In this document: in pieces, positions 6,106 to 14,384 of the stretch
Position numbering within the stretch: position 1 is the stretch's first letter
Layout: each line of letters begins with the position of its first letter
Assembly: GCA_036297385.1 (NCBI GenBank)
Contig: JAXJLD010000082.1
Span: 1-40,690, forward strand
From: Ventricola sp036297385
Lineage (GTDB): Bacteria > Bacillota > Clostridia > Christensenellales > Aristaeellaceae
Direction: 5' to 3'
DNA length: 40,690 nucleotides
The notes under the pieces: generated by a model
What the model saw: only the letters and a program-made list of their open reading frames with translations
Database searches by the model: none
What the model was told of the DNA's origin: nothing
Program-made: the position numbers and the translations under genes

Positions 6106-8010
6106 ATGAATGACCTGCTGAAACTGAAAATCGAGCGGCTGCCCACCTGTCCGGGCTGCTATCTGATGAAGAGCGAGGGCAGGATCATCTATGTGGGCAA
6201 GGCGGTCAACCTCAAAAACCGCGTCAGCCAGTACTTTCATCAGAGCCGCGATCACACGCTGAAGGTGCGCACGATGGTCTCCCACATTGACGATTTTGAC
6301 ATCGTGCTGTGCGATACCAATCTGGAAGCGCTGATTCTGGAGTGCAACCTCATCAAGCTGCACAAGCCGCAGTACAACATCCTGCTCAAGGACGATAAGC
6401 ACTACCCCTACCTGCGCATCGATGTGACGCAGGATTATCCGCGGGTGGAGCTGGTGCGCCGGGTGGAGAAGGACGGCGCACGCTACTTCGGCCCATATAT
6501 GGGCGCGACGGGTGTGCGCGAGGTGATGGACGTGCTGCGCGGCCTGTTTCCGCTGCGTACCTGCGCCATGGCGATCAAGCCCGGTATGAACAGGCGGCCC
6601 TGCCTGCACCATCAGCTTGGCGAATGTCTCGCGCCATGCGCGGGGTTGACCACGCCGCAGGCATATGGCGCGGTGGTACAGGAGGTGCTGGAGTTCCTCG
6701 GCGGCAAGCCGGAGGCGGTGGTGGCTCGCCTTCAGGCGCAGATGATGGAGGCAGCCAAGGCCATGCGCTTTGAGCAGGCGGCGCAGATTCGGGATCGCAT
6801 CGGGGATGTGCAGCGGCTGATGGAGCGCCAGAAGGCGATCAACGTGCGCGGCGGCGATCAGGATATCCTCGCCTGCTGCACGGACGGCATCGACGCGATG
6901 GTGGAAATCGTGTTTGTGCGCGGCGGCTGCATGATCGGTGCGGAGCATTACGCGCTGGAGGGCGCGGGCGATCAGCGCGGTGCGCAGATTCTGGCGCAGT
7001 TCATCGCGCAGTTCTATGATGACGGCAGGCAGCCGGCCTCCGAGCTGCTGTGCATGGAACTGCCTGAGCAGGCGGAGGACGTTGCCGATATGCTCAGCCA
7101 GCGCAAGGGCGCAAAGGTCACGCTGCGCGAGCCGCAGCGCGGCACGAAGCACAAGCTGATTGAGCTGGCGCTGAAAAATGCGAAGGATGCGCTGGCCAAG
7201 CGCAACGCCCATCTGGCGCACCAGCAGGAGCGCACGACGGGCGCGTGCGCGGCGCTGGCGAAGGCGCTGGGTATGGCGTGTGTGCCGCGGCGCATTGAGG
7301 GCTACGACATCTCCAATACGCAGGGCGATCAGTCCGTGGGCGCGATGGTGGTGGCCATCGACGGAAAAGCCGTGCCCAAGGAGTACCGGATTTTCAAAAT
7401 CCGCACGGTGGAGGGCGCGAACGACTTTGCCTCCCATTACGAGGTGATGTCCCGGCGCATGGCGCGTGCCAAGGAGGAGCGGGCGCGGCTGATGGAGGCG
7501 GGCAGGCTGAATCCCGATGGCACGCTGCCGGAGGGCGCACCGCCGCTGTCTGGATTTGCCGACCTGCCCGATCTCATTTTGATCGACGGCGGCGCACAGC
7601 AGCTTCGCTTTGCGCGTGAGGCCATGCATATGCAGGGGTTTGATATCCCGATGTTCGGTCTGGCGGAGCGGCTGGAGGAGATCTTTCTGCCGGGGCAGGA
7701 GGAGAGCATCCTGCTGGATCGAAAATCGCCGGCGCTGCACCTCATTCAGCGCATCCGCGACGAGGCGCACCGCTTCGGCATTACCCATCACCGCAGCCTG
7801 CGCCAGAAGGCCAGCATTCACTCATCGCTGGAGGATATTCCGGGCATCGGCAAGACGCGCAGGCGTGCGCTGCTGACGCACTTCAAGTCCATCAAGCGCA
7901 TTGCAGAGGCAAGCGTGGAGGAGCTGTGCGGGGCGGAGGGCATTGGCCCGGCGCAGGCCAAGGTGATTTACGATCACTATCATCATGCGCAGCCAGAGGA
8001 AGAGGCGTGA
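6106..8010 (+). CDS. uvrC: UvrC, excinuclease ABC subunit C
   Basis: A 634-residue nucleotide excision repair nuclease that makes the dual incision around lesions marked by UvrA/UvrB. The GIY-YIG nuclease domain is at residues 12-95 (PGCYLMK...IIYVGKAVNLKNRV). A UVR domain that binds UvrB is near 205-240 (MEAAKAMRFEQAAQIRDRI). The UvrC RNase H-like endonuclease domain covers about 395-540 (GYDISNTQGDQSVGAMVV, LILIDGGAQQL). A helix-hairpin-helix pair is at the C-terminus (DIPGIGKTRRRALLTHF, GAEGIGPAQAKVIY). The four cysteines of a possible Fe-S cluster typical of UvrC are hinted at by RTC(A), RPCLHHQLGECLAPC near 150-175. GGGGAGG precedes ATG 6106. Full length for the family. Confidence 0.98.
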   Translation: MNDLLKLKIERLPTCPGCYLMKSEGRIIYVGKAVNLKNRVSQYFHQSRDHTLKVRTMVSHIDDFDIVLCDTNLEALILECNLIKLHKPQYNILLKDDKHYPYLRIDVTQDYPRVELVRRVEKDGARYFGPYMGATGVREVMDVLRGLFPLRTCAMAIKPGMNRRPCLHHQLGECLAPCAGLTTPQAYGAVVQEVLEFLGGKPEAVVARLQAQMMEAAKAMRFEQAAQIRDRIGDVQRLMERQKAINVRGGDQDILACCTDGIDAMVEIVFVRGGCMIGAEHYALEGAGDQRGAQILAQFIAQFYDDGRQPASELLCMELPEQAEDVADMLSQRKGAKVTLREPQRGTKHKLIELALKNAKDALAKRNAHLAHQQERTTGACAALAKALGMACVPRRIEGYDISNTQGDQSVGAMVVAIDGKAVPKEYRIFKIRTVEGANDFASHYEVMSRRMARAKEERARLMEAGRLNPDGTLPEGAPPLSGFADLPDLILIDGGAQQLRFAREAMHMQGFDIPMFGLAERLEEIFLPGQEESILLDRKSPALHLIQRIRDEAHRFGITHHRSLRQKASIHSSLEDIPGIGKTRRRALLTHFKSIKRIAEASVEELCGAEGIGPAQAKVIYDHYHHAQPEEEA

Positions 8011-8017
8011 ATTGCGC

Positions 8018-8046
8018 TTGCATCTGGAGAGCACATATGGTAAAGT
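8018..8046 (+). promoter_or_regulatory. Promoter of the DUF6273 gene
   Basis: TTGCAT (8018-8023), 17-base spacer, TAAAGT (8041-8046), upstream of ATG 8109. Confidence 0.5.
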
Positions 8047-8108
8047 AAGGAAATCGGGAGCGGCACGCCTGTGGGCGGCTGCAAATGGGTATCGAAAGGG
8101 AGCAATAG

Positions 8109-8810
8109 ATGATGAATAAGCGGATTGTATGTGTGCTGCTGGTGCTGGCAGCGCTGATGCTGGCGGCGGGCGCGATGGCGGAGCCGCAGGTGGGCGAGCA
8201 GATTGTGCTGGGCCGCTACGAACAGGATAACGACCTGACCAACGGACAGGAGCCGATTGCATGGCGCGTGCTCGCCGTGGAAGGCGACGAGGCGCTGGTC
8301 ATCAGCGAATATGCGCTGGATGCCAAGCCGTATAACGAGAAGGGCGGACGCGCCTCGTGGGTGAAGAGCTCGCTGCGCGCATGGCTGAATGCGGAGTTCT
8401 ATGATGCGGCATTCACCGATGCGGAAAAGGCATGCATCCTGACCCGCGAGATTGAAAACTGGCGCGAAACGCCGACGGCAGACCCGGTGTTCCTGCTGGA
8501 AAACAATCAGGCCAAGCAGCTCTTCGCCGATCACGCGGATCGTCAGGCGAAGCCGACCGAGTACGCGATTGCGCAGGGCATCTACCTGAGCCAGAAATAC
8601 GGCCCGGGCAACATTCAGTGGTGGCTGCGCACCATCAGTTGGGAGTCGAGGGCGCGTGCGGCCTATGTGGCGGCAAGCGGCGGTGTGATGACCTGCGGCG
8701 GCAACAGCTTCGGCGTGGTCAGCAACGGTAAGCTGGCGGTTCGCCCGGCGCTCTATGTCAGCCTGGAGGCGCTGAACCAAATGCAGCAGGCTGAAACCCA
8801 GAATCCATAA
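8109..8810 (+). CDS. Secreted DUF6273 domain protein
   Basis: A 233-residue exported protein. An N-terminal signal peptide (residues 1-24, hydrophobic core CVLLVLAALMLAAG, probable cleavage after AMA) is followed by a DUF6273-type domain: IVLGRYEQDND..., PIAWRVLAVEGDEALVISEYALD, SLRAWLNAEFYDAAFTDAEKACI, WWLRTIS and a C-terminal VRPALYVS. Such domains are common in surface proteins of gut Clostridia and have no firmly known function. No lipobox Cys and no cell-wall anchor is seen, so it is probably released or loosely bound. It has its own promoter and a strong terminator. GGGAG lies before the double ATG at 8109/8112; either could be the start. Confidence 0.85.
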   Translation: MMNKRIVCVLLVLAALMLAAGAMAEPQVGEQIVLGRYEQDNDLTNGQEPIAWRVLAVEGDEALVISEYALDAKPYNEKGGRASWVKSSLRAWLNAEFYDAAFTDAEKACILTREIENWRETPTADPVFLLENNQAKQLFADHADRQAKPTEYAIAQGIYLSQKYGPGNIQWWLRTISWESRARAAYVAASGGVMTCGGNSFGVVSNGKLAVRPALYVSLEALNQMQQAETQNP

Positions 8811-8818
8811 TGCGCACA

Positions 8819-8858
8819 AGCGCCGACGGGGAGCAAATTCCGCATCGGCGCTTTTTTT
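8819..8858 (+). terminator. Terminator after the DUF6273 gene
   Basis: AGCGCCGA (8819-8826) pairs perfectly with TCGGCGCT (8845-8852), with further inner pairing, and is followed by a T7 tract. Confidence 0.9.
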
Positions 8859-8935
8859 CTGCGTGCGTTTGTGCTAAGATGAAGAAAAGGAGAAACGGGC
8901 CGCGCACGGCGCGGGCCGATGAGGAGGGGAAGCAC

Positions 8936-10471
8936 GTGCTTGCCAGCGTACAGAGCATGGGCCTTGCGGGCATCGAGGGCTATCGGGTGACGGTTGAGGC
9001 GTTCAGCACGGACGGCCTGCCGATGTTTGAGCTGGTTGGCCTGCCGGATGCGGCGGTGAAGGAGAGCCGCGAGCGTGTGCGCGCGGCGATGGCGGCGTGC
9101 AGCCTGTCCTTTCCGGTGGCGCGGTTGACGGTCAATCTTGCGCCTGCGGATGTGCGCAAGGAGGGTCCCGCGTATGATCTGCCCATCGCGCTGGCGATTC
9201 TGGCGGCCATGGGCGTGCTGGATGGCGGGGCGCTGGCACAGACGGCGGCTGTCGGGGAGCTGTCGCTGACGGGCGGCGTGGTTGGCGTGCGCGGTGCGCT
9301 GTCCATGGCGATTGCGGCGCGGAGCTGCGGGATTCGGGCGCTGATGCTCCCGGCGGACAACGCGAAGGAGGCGGCCTGCGTGGAGGGCATCGACATCCTG
9401 CCGGTGCGCCACTTGCAGGAGGCCATCGACCACCTGCGCGGCAGGGCGCGGATTCAGCCGGAGACGACCGTGCCGTATGCCCAGATGATCCGCTCGCGCT
9501 GCACGGCGAACGATTTTGCCGATGTGCGCGGACAGAAGAGCGCCAAGCGTGCGCTGGAAATCGCGGCGGCTGGCGGGCATAACGTGCTGATGATCGGCCC
9601 GCCGGGCAGCGGCAAGACCATGATGGCGCGTTGTCTGCCGGGCATCCTGCCGGATATGACGCTGGAAGAAGCGCTGGAGGTGACGCGCATCCACAGCGCG
9701 GCGGGTACGCTGCGTGCGGGCGAGGGGCTGATGCTGGAGCGTCCGTTCCGTGCGCCGCACCACACGGTCAGCGCGGCGGCGCTGGTGGGCGGCGGCAGCA
9801 AGGCGAGGCCGGGCGAGATCAGCCTCGCGCACGGCGGCGTGCTGTTTCTGGATGAACTGCCGGAGTATCAGCGTGCGGTGCTGGAGGCGATGCGCCAGCC
9901 GCTGGAGGATGGCTTTGTCAGCGTTGTGCGCGTGAGTGCGCAGGCGCAGTACCCCGCACGGGCCATGCTTATCGCGGCTATGAATCCCTGCCCCTGCGGC
10001 CATTACGGCAGCAAGACGCAGCCCTGCCGCTGCAAGCCGCATGAGATTGAGCGGTATTTGGCGCGTATTTCCGGCCCGCTGCTCGACCGAATTGATATGC
10101 AGCTTGAGGTTTCGGCGCTTCCTGTCAGCGAGATCACAGCCGGGACGAAGGAGGAACCTTCCAGCGCCATTCGTTTGCGCGTACAGGCGGCGCGGGCGCG
10201 TCAGCAGGCGCGCTATGCCGGACAGCGCACAGCCTGCAATGCGGAGCTGTCCGCGCGACAGGTGAACGAGGTGTGCGCACTGGATGAGGCTTGCCGACGG
10301 CTGCTGGAGCGTGCCTGTGAGCGCTATCATTTGTCCATGCGGGCGGTCAGCCGCGTTCAGAAGGTGGCGCGAACCATCGCGGATCTGGCGGGGGAGGAGA
10401 AGATCGGACAGGCGCATCTGCTGGAAGCGCTGGCCTATCGGAATCTGGATAAGGATTATTGGGGACGCTGA
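8936..10471 (+). CDS. comM: ComM/YifB family Mg-chelatase-like AAA+ ATPase
   Basis: A 511-residue AAA+ ATPase of the ComM (YifB) family. In naturally competent bacteria ComM is a hexameric helicase that promotes branch migration during transformation. The N-terminal Lon-like domain (about residues 1-190) includes VGLPDAAVKESRERVRAA and LTVNLAPADVRKEGPAYDLPIAL. The Mg-chelatase ATPase domain carries Walker A GPPGSGKT (about 221-228) and Walker B LFLDELPE. A C-terminal region with a CNAELSARQ segment and a zinc-type CPCGHYG...PCRC cluster follows. GTG 8936, nine or so bases after GAGGAGGGGA, gives the family's usual N-terminus (VLASVQSMGLAGIEG); a longer frame from 8810 overlaps the terminator and is unlikely. 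dprA, another transformation gene, is in the same window. Confidence 0.93.
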   Translation: MLASVQSMGLAGIEGYRVTVEAFSTDGLPMFELVGLPDAAVKESRERVRAAMAACSLSFPVARLTVNLAPADVRKEGPAYDLPIALAILAAMGVLDGGALAQTAAVGELSLTGGVVGVRGALSMAIAARSCGIRALMLPADNAKEAACVEGIDILPVRHLQEAIDHLRGRARIQPETTVPYAQMIRSRCTANDFADVRGQKSAKRALEIAAAGGHNVLMIGPPGSGKTMMARCLPGILPDMTLEEALEVTRIHSAAGTLRAGEGLMLERPFRAPHHTVSAAALVGGGSKARPGEISLAHGGVLFLDELPEYQRAVLEAMRQPLEDGFVSVVRVSAQAQYPARAMLIAAMNPCPCGHYGSKTQPCRCKPHEIERYLARISGPLLDRIDMQLEVSALPVSEITAGTKEEPSSAIRLRVQAARARQQARYAGQRTACNAELSARQVNEVCALDEACRRLLERACERYHLSMRAVSRVQKVARTIADLAGEEKIGQAHLLEALAYRNLDKDYWGR

Positions 10472-10506
10472 GCGGTGAATCGTGCCGTGGCTTCATGCGC
10501 TTCTCA

Positions 10507-10665
10507 TCCAAAAGTGCTTGATTCAGTGCGAAGCGAAGAAGCGGTTTGTGGACTGGAACTGGATGCCGCCAGTGGCGAAAACAGGCAGGCGGAACGTTGG
10601 GAATCGCAGCCCTAACGTTTTCCATATGGCGAAGCCATTCAGAAACAGGATCAACAGGATTCGGC
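10507..10665. repeat. Intergenic mosaic repeat, copy B
   Basis: The 280-base gap between comM and the SpoIID-like gene holds a repeat matching two other places: its left block (gattcagtgcgaagcg...gcggttt) resembles 2030-2055, and its right block (gaaaacaggcaggcggaacgt through gcgaagcc-ttcag) resembles 25-145, lacking about 40 internal bases of that copy. No reading frame of interest is present. Confidence 0.65.
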
Positions 10666-10753
10666 ATGAAATGGTGTGCGCGGCATTGCCGGAATTTTGA
10701 ACGCATATTTGCCCGGTCTTGGGCCATACTCTTTCCGAAAGGAGAGGATGTGC

Positions 10754-11773
10754 GTGAGGAGAACCGGGCTTTTGACGATGCTTGTGTGCGCGGTGCTGGC
10801 GCTTTCCGGCTGTGCGGCGCGGAGCATGGGGAAGGACGCGCCTGCGATGCCGCAGCCGCAGAATACGGCGGCTGCGCGGGATGAAACGTCGCCGGGCAAA
10901 GCGGCGGTCGACTTGGTGCCGACGCGGCTTGAACGCAATGCAGAGGGCGTGCCGATGCTCAACGTGTATGACGTGAAGGCGAAGGAGATGGAAAAGCTCT
11001 CGGTGGAGGCGTATCTGCCAGCCGTGCTGGCGGGAGAGATGACAGGAGATTGGCCGATGGAGGCGCTCAAGGCGCAGGCGATTTTGGCGCGCACGTTCGT
11101 CCTCAAGTTTGTGACGGAGAAGGAGTCGCGCTATGCGGGCGCAGATATTTCCACCGACATCGAGGAGGCACAGGCTTACGATGCGGCGGGCGTCAACGTG
11201 CGCATCCGGCAGGCGGTGGAGGATACGCGGGGGATGGTGCTGCACGCTGGAAGCGAGCTGCCGTATGCGTGGTTTCACGCCCACTCCGGCGGGTTGACAG
11301 CACGCGCGAAGGAAGGGCTGGATTACGAGAAGGACGAGCCGGGCTATACGCAATGCGTCAAGGGCATGGAGAATGACGAGGCGCCGCCGGAAGCGGCACG
11401 GTGGAACGCAGCCTTTACGGCAGATGAGGTCATCGCAGCAATGAAGGAGGTGGGCGCACCGATTGACAGGGTGACGGATATTTCTGTGGGTCAGCGCGGC
11501 GAAAGCGGGCGCGCGCAGACGCTGATTGTCTCCGGCCGCGAGGTTTCCGCGCCCGCACTTCGGATTGCGCTCGGCTCCACGAAGATGCGCTCCTGCCTGC
11601 TGGAGAGCCTGCGCGTGGAGGATGGGCAGGTGCAGATGAAGGGGCGCGGCTACGGCCACGGTGTGGGCATGAGCCAATGGGGTGCCTATGCAATGGCGAA
11701 ATCCGGCAAGACGGCTGAGGAGATTGTGACGCATTATTTCCGCGGCGTGGCGCTGGATCGCGCGTGGCAGTAA
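10754..11773 (+). CDS. SpoIID/LytB domain lipoprotein
   Basis: A 339-residue lipoprotein with a SpoIID domain. SpoIID enzymes are lytic transglycosylases that cleave denuded glycan during engulfment; related LytB proteins stimulate amidases. A lipobox signal (LLTMLVCAVLALSGC) is at the N-terminus, followed by a low-complexity linker. The SpoIID domain begins at EAYLPAVLAGEMTGDWPMEALKAQA-type sequence (the conserved Glu is in GEM) and ends with GRGYGHGVGMSQWGAYAMA, the family hallmark. GTG 10754 is preferred because AAAGGAG (10738-10744) is nine bases away; ATG 10748 would be too close. It is a short paralogue or the sporulation SpoIID itself; the usual spoIID neighbours (murA, spoIIQ) are absent, so I leave the symbol blank. 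Confidence 0.87.
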   Translation: MRRTGLLTMLVCAVLALSGCAARSMGKDAPAMPQPQNTAAARDETSPGKAAVDLVPTRLERNAEGVPMLNVYDVKAKEMEKLSVEAYLPAVLAGEMTGDWPMEALKAQAILARTFVLKFVTEKESRYAGADISTDIEEAQAYDAAGVNVRIRQAVEDTRGMVLHAGSELPYAWFHAHSGGLTARAKEGLDYEKDEPGYTQCVKGMENDEAPPEAARWNAAFTADEVIAAMKEVGAPIDRVTDISVGQRGESGRAQTLIVSGREVSAPALRIALGSTKMRSCLLESLRVEDGQVQMKGRGYGHGVGMSQWGAYAMAKSGKTAEEIVTHYFRGVALDRAWQ

Positions 11774-11810
11774 GCAATCGGATAAATTTGGCTGAAAACG
11801 AAAAAAACTG

Positions 11811-11840
11811 TTGACAGACGCGCTCCTTGCGATGTATAAT
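11811..11840 (+). promoter_or_regulatory. Consensus promoter of tRNA-Ala
   Basis: Perfect TTGACA (11811-11816), 18-base spacer, perfect TATAAT (11835-11840), 13 bases before the mature tRNA 5' end. A strong stable-RNA promoter. Confidence 0.93.
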
Positions 11841-11853
11841 ACGATACGTTAAC

Positions 11854-11929
11854 GGGGCATTAGCGCAGTTGGTAGCGCGTTTGAATGGCATTCAAAAGGT
11901 CAGGGGTTCGACTCCCCTATGCTCCACCA
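11854..11929 (+). tRNA. tRNA-Ala (anticodon GGC)
   Basis: A 76-nt cloverleaf with encoded CCA. The acceptor stem GGGGCAT pairs with ATGCTCC and contains the G3-U70 pair that identifies alanine tRNA. The D arm is GCGC-AGTTGGTA-GCGC, the anticodon stem TTTGA/TCAAA with loop ATGGCAT (anticodon GGC, reading GCC), variable loop AGGTC, and T arm AGGGG-TTCGACT-CCCCT. It has its own consensus promoter and terminator. Its 3' end is the junction with the repeat array and toxin island downstream. Confidence 0.97.
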
Positions 11930-12313
11930 TGAAAAGCCGATCACCATGAGGTGGTCGGTCTTTTTATGTCTGAATGGCATAGGGGAGTCGAACCTGAGGC
12001 GGGAGTGAATGAGGCCACAGTGTGGCCTCAGAGCCGCCGTGACCGAGAGCCGCCGAGGCGCGAGAGGAGACTCCCCTATGCTCCACCAAGAAAAGCCGAT
12101 CACCTTGAGGTGGTCGGTCTTTTTTTGTCTGAATGGCATAGGGGAGGCGAACCTGAGGCGGGAGTGAATGAGGCCACAGTGTGGCCTCAGAGCCGCCGTG
12201 ACCGAGGGCCGTCGAGGCGCGAGAGGAGACTCCCCTATGCTCCACCAAGAAAAGCCGATCACCATGAGGTGGTCGGTCTTTTTATGTCTGAATGGCATAG
12301 GGGAGTCGAACCT
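11930..12313. repeat. Tandem 159-bp array derived from the 3' end of tRNA-Ala
   Basis: Two full units and a partial third, with an exact period of 159 bases: each full unit ends with a 19-base copy of the tRNA 3' end (actcccctatgctccacca, ending at 12088 and 12247; the real tRNA ends at 11929). Each unit starts with the terminator hairpin. It then carries TGAATGGCAT, as in the anticodon arm, joined to AGGGGAGTCGAACC, the reverse complement of the T arm and acceptor. A TGAGGCCACA-G-TGTGGCCTCA palindrome (12010-12030 in unit 1) and a GC-rich stretch with two gagccgccg repeats follow. GCATAGGGGAGTC and GACTCCCCTATGC within a unit are complementary, so a unit can fold on itself. The third unit stops at about 12313, just after the antisense block. 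Open frames on both strands here are by-products of the repeat. Confidence 0.9.
11936..11965 (+). terminator. Terminator of tRNA-Ala, repeated in the array
   Basis: GCCGATCACC and GGTGGTCGGT form a 10-bp stem with two G-U pairs and an ATGA loop, followed by CTTTTT. The same hairpin recurs in the second and third units of the downstream array, 159 and 318 bases later. Confidence 0.85.
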
Positions 12314-12509
12314 GAAGAAGAGTATGCCGCTCTGCTGAAATCCTCCGTATTTGATCTTGAAAATAATCCAGTCTGCGATCAGCAAAGAGTATCCAATTTC
12401 AACCGTAGAAATGTGTGATCAATTCTTGAAAGACAGGCCTTAATTGGTGTTGTTCAGATTTCGGTAATCAATTGTGGTAGAAGCCGAGAACGCATTTCGC
12501 CAAGATTCC
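12314..12509. other. AT-rich non-coding stretch between array and toxin cassette
   Basis: About 200 bases with clearly lower GC than the flanking core genes. No start codon with a ribosome site and no RNA gene is recognisable. It is probably part of the acquired island or a gene remnant too decayed to name. Confidence 0.5.
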
Positions 12510-12575
12510 CCCCCTTGATTTCTTCATGGAGTCAAGGGGATTTTTCTGCATTTCCTCAAGAAAGGAGTTTCAACT
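12510..12575 (+). repeat. 66-bp direct repeat, left copy (terminator plus ribosome-binding site)
   Basis: The unit begins CCCCTTGA...TCAAGGGG, a hairpin followed by ATTTTT (a rho-independent terminator), then a tttcctcaagaaaggagttt stretch that contains a good AGGAG. The right copy is at 14532-14597, with about seven mismatches. The two bracket the RHS tip and its putative immunity gene. In this copy the AGGAG is not placed before a start codon: RHS coding sequence without its own start follows directly. Confidence 0.85.
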
Positions 12576-12608
12576 AACTACACGCTGAACGGCAAGAACA
12601 TCGTCCAC

Positions 12609-13589
12609 ATGACGCAGGGCAGCAACGATCTGCACTTCTTCTACGACGCGCAGGGCAAGCCCGCCATGGTGCGTTTCAATGGCGTAGATTACTTCTACGT
12701 CTACAACCTGCAGGGCGACGTCGTGGCGATGATTGACGCTAATGGCACGCAGGTGGTAGAATATTATTATGATGCGTGGGGTGTCCCGGTTGCCAAGACC
12801 GGCAGCATGGCTGCTACGCTGGGCACGGTGAATCCGTTCCGGTATCGCGGGTATGTGTATGACGAAGAAACCGGGCTCTACTATCTGCGTAGCAGGTATT
12901 ATAATCCGGTTTGGAAGAGATGTATCAATTCGGATTCAAACCTTAATAGTGGATGTATTGTTTTTTCCAGCAACCAATTTTGCTACTGTCTGAACAATCC
13001 GATTGCTGGGGTAGACATTAATGGCTATAATGTCTCCTTCGGTTATTATCATAATAAAGTACAGGATGATTTTATAAATAATAATCCGGAAGTAAGAAAA
13101 GAAGTGGGATTTTACAAATATGGCGATTCGGGAAAGAAAGGAAGAGCAGACTTAGTTAATTTTGGAACTGGAGATGTATGGGAAGTGAAGCCGCAAATGT
13201 CTGGATATTTGCGTAATCCTCTAACCTATACTGATCGTGCCTTGAGACAGTTGCAGTCGTACATCGAAGGAGTATTCTCTAATGATCAAAACAGAGTAAT
13301 GCTCAGAGGTAAGAATCTACATCCGGGACATGCCGTACAAAAACGGTCGTTTTATGATGCGCAAACAGATACGGATGTCGGATATTGGTCGATGGGAGAT
13401 GGTATTATATGGTATAAAACAACCAAACGTCAACACCTAGAAGCATCTAGAGTAACTGCTCTGGATCCCCAAAAAGAAGAATCCCCAAGTTATTCCTTGC
13501 AACCCAATGGTCTTGTTCTGGGTGTTCTTACAATTGTCTACGCCTTGGCCCAAAGTGTTTTCCCTCCAATTCCGGGATTTGCATTCTAA
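12609..13589 (+). CDS. Orphan RHS C-terminal tip with PD-(D/E)xK-like nuclease toxin
   Basis: A 326-residue fragment of an RHS polymorphic toxin. Residues 1-110 are RHS repeat and core (FNGVDYFYVYNLQGDVVAMI, then RYRGYVYDEETGLYYLRSRYY), ending in a degenerate core (NPVWKRCINSD) and NPIAGVDINGYN, after which RHS tips normally switch to variable toxin. Residues 141-326 are the toxin. GRADLVNFGTGDVWEVKP supplies D181, E192 and K194, and ALRQLQSYI supplies Q214, the layout of a restriction-endonuclease fold (a Tox-REase type assignment is inference). A C-terminal hydrophobic stretch (LVLGVLTIVYALAQ) is notable. The large N-terminal shell and secretion signals are absent. The frame stays open upstream to 12519 with no good start, and the nearest AGGAG is 40 bases before ATG 12609. 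So this is probably a silent cassette. The toxin half is much more AT-rich than the core half, which suggests transfer. Confidence 0.8.
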   Translation: MTQGSNDLHFFYDAQGKPAMVRFNGVDYFYVYNLQGDVVAMIDANGTQVVEYYYDAWGVPVAKTGSMAATLGTVNPFRYRGYVYDEETGLYYLRSRYYNPVWKRCINSDSNLNSGCIVFSSNQFCYCLNNPIAGVDINGYNVSFGYYHNKVQDDFINNNPEVRKEVGFYKYGDSGKKGRADLVNFGTGDVWEVKPQMSGYLRNPLTYTDRALRQLQSYIEGVFSNDQNRVMLRGKNLHPGHAVQKRSFYDAQTDTDVGYWSMGDGIIWYKTTKRQHLEASRVTALDPQKEESPSYSLQPNGLVLGVLTIVYALAQSVFPPIPGFAF

Positions 13590-13607
13590 TGTTTTGAGGT
13601 GATGATA

Positions 13608-14384
13608 ATGAACTCGACGGAAAAGAGAAAATACATGTCCAGTATCATAATGAATATGCTTTCAGATCATGGATTTTTTGTGAAAAATGGATCTGTATGG
13701 AAATTGAATAGAGAAAATGAATATGTATTTAACATTCAGTTCTTTCTAGGAAGAAGCGGGGATTTAAACGATATAGCTGTTTACTTTGGCTCGTTTTTTT
13801 CTCCGATAAAAGAATCGTCAAATCGTTCGTTGGGTTTGTTTCTTGGAAATGGTATCGAATTGAATTATTATCTACGAAACTCCGGAATAAAAAAGGGACT
13901 ATTACAATACGGAGTTCCTTTTGAGTCGCAGGTAAATGAAATAATGCCATACTTTAATGAGATTATTTTGCCTCTTATAGTAAGCAATAACAGTTTAGAC
14001 GAATATCTTGAAAAAGCATGGGAGCTATCAAGAATGCAAATAAAATCCTGCGCCGGAATTCCTAGCGGTGTAAATGTATATGAGTTCATATCTGCATATC
14101 TTGCAATCAATATGCCTCAAAAATCTGTGGCTATCGCTGAAGAATATGCAAGCTGTTGCAAGTATGCTGCGGAACATATCAGAACTAATCGTGATATTTA
14201 TTATTACAACAATGAGATGCAAGTAACAGAATGGATGAATTCGTATTACGCCACGATAGAAATTATAAAGAACATTCAGAATGGAAATGTGAAAGCTATT
14301 CTTGAAGATGCTAAAAGCAAAGAGCATCAATCAATAGAAACGTGTAAAAAGTACTTTAGGAAGCATTTTGATGAATCGACATAA
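13608..14384 (+). CDS. Putative immunity protein for the RHS toxin
   Basis: A 258-residue AT-rich protein starting 18 bases after the toxin stop, with GAGGTG eight bases before ATG 13608 (ATG 13602 is too near). It is acidic/neutral, without signal peptide or clear membrane helix. The N-terminal segment (MLSDHGFFVKNGSVWKLNRE, then FNIQFFLGRSGDLND) faintly recalls DUF4304-type immunity proteins, but I do not recognise it with certainty. Location immediately downstream of a nuclease toxin tip is the main evidence for an immunity role. Codon use matches the toxin half, not the core genome, so both probably arrived together. Confidence 0.65.
   Translation: MNSTEKRKYMSSIIMNMLSDHGFFVKNGSVWKLNRENEYVFNIQFFLGRSGDLNDIAVYFGSFFSPIKESSNRSLGLFLGNGIELNYYLRNSGIKKGLLQYGVPFESQVNEIMPYFNEIILPLIVSNNSLDEYLEKAWELSRMQIKSCAGIPSGVNVYEFISAYLAINMPQKSVAIAEEYASCCKYAAEHIRTNRDIYYYNNEMQVTEWMNSYYATIEIIKNIQNGNVKAILEDAKSKEHQSIETCKKYFRKHFDEST

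Noticed and set aside
11854..12313. CRISPR array
   Set aside because: Only two to three units, with a 159-base period and no unique spacers; the content is tRNA-derived.
11951..12418. Long open frames on both strands across the tRNA-derived array
   Set aside because: They repeat with the 159-bp unit, contain terminators and tRNA fragments, and have no ribosome site; such frames next to tRNA genes are a known annotation artefact.
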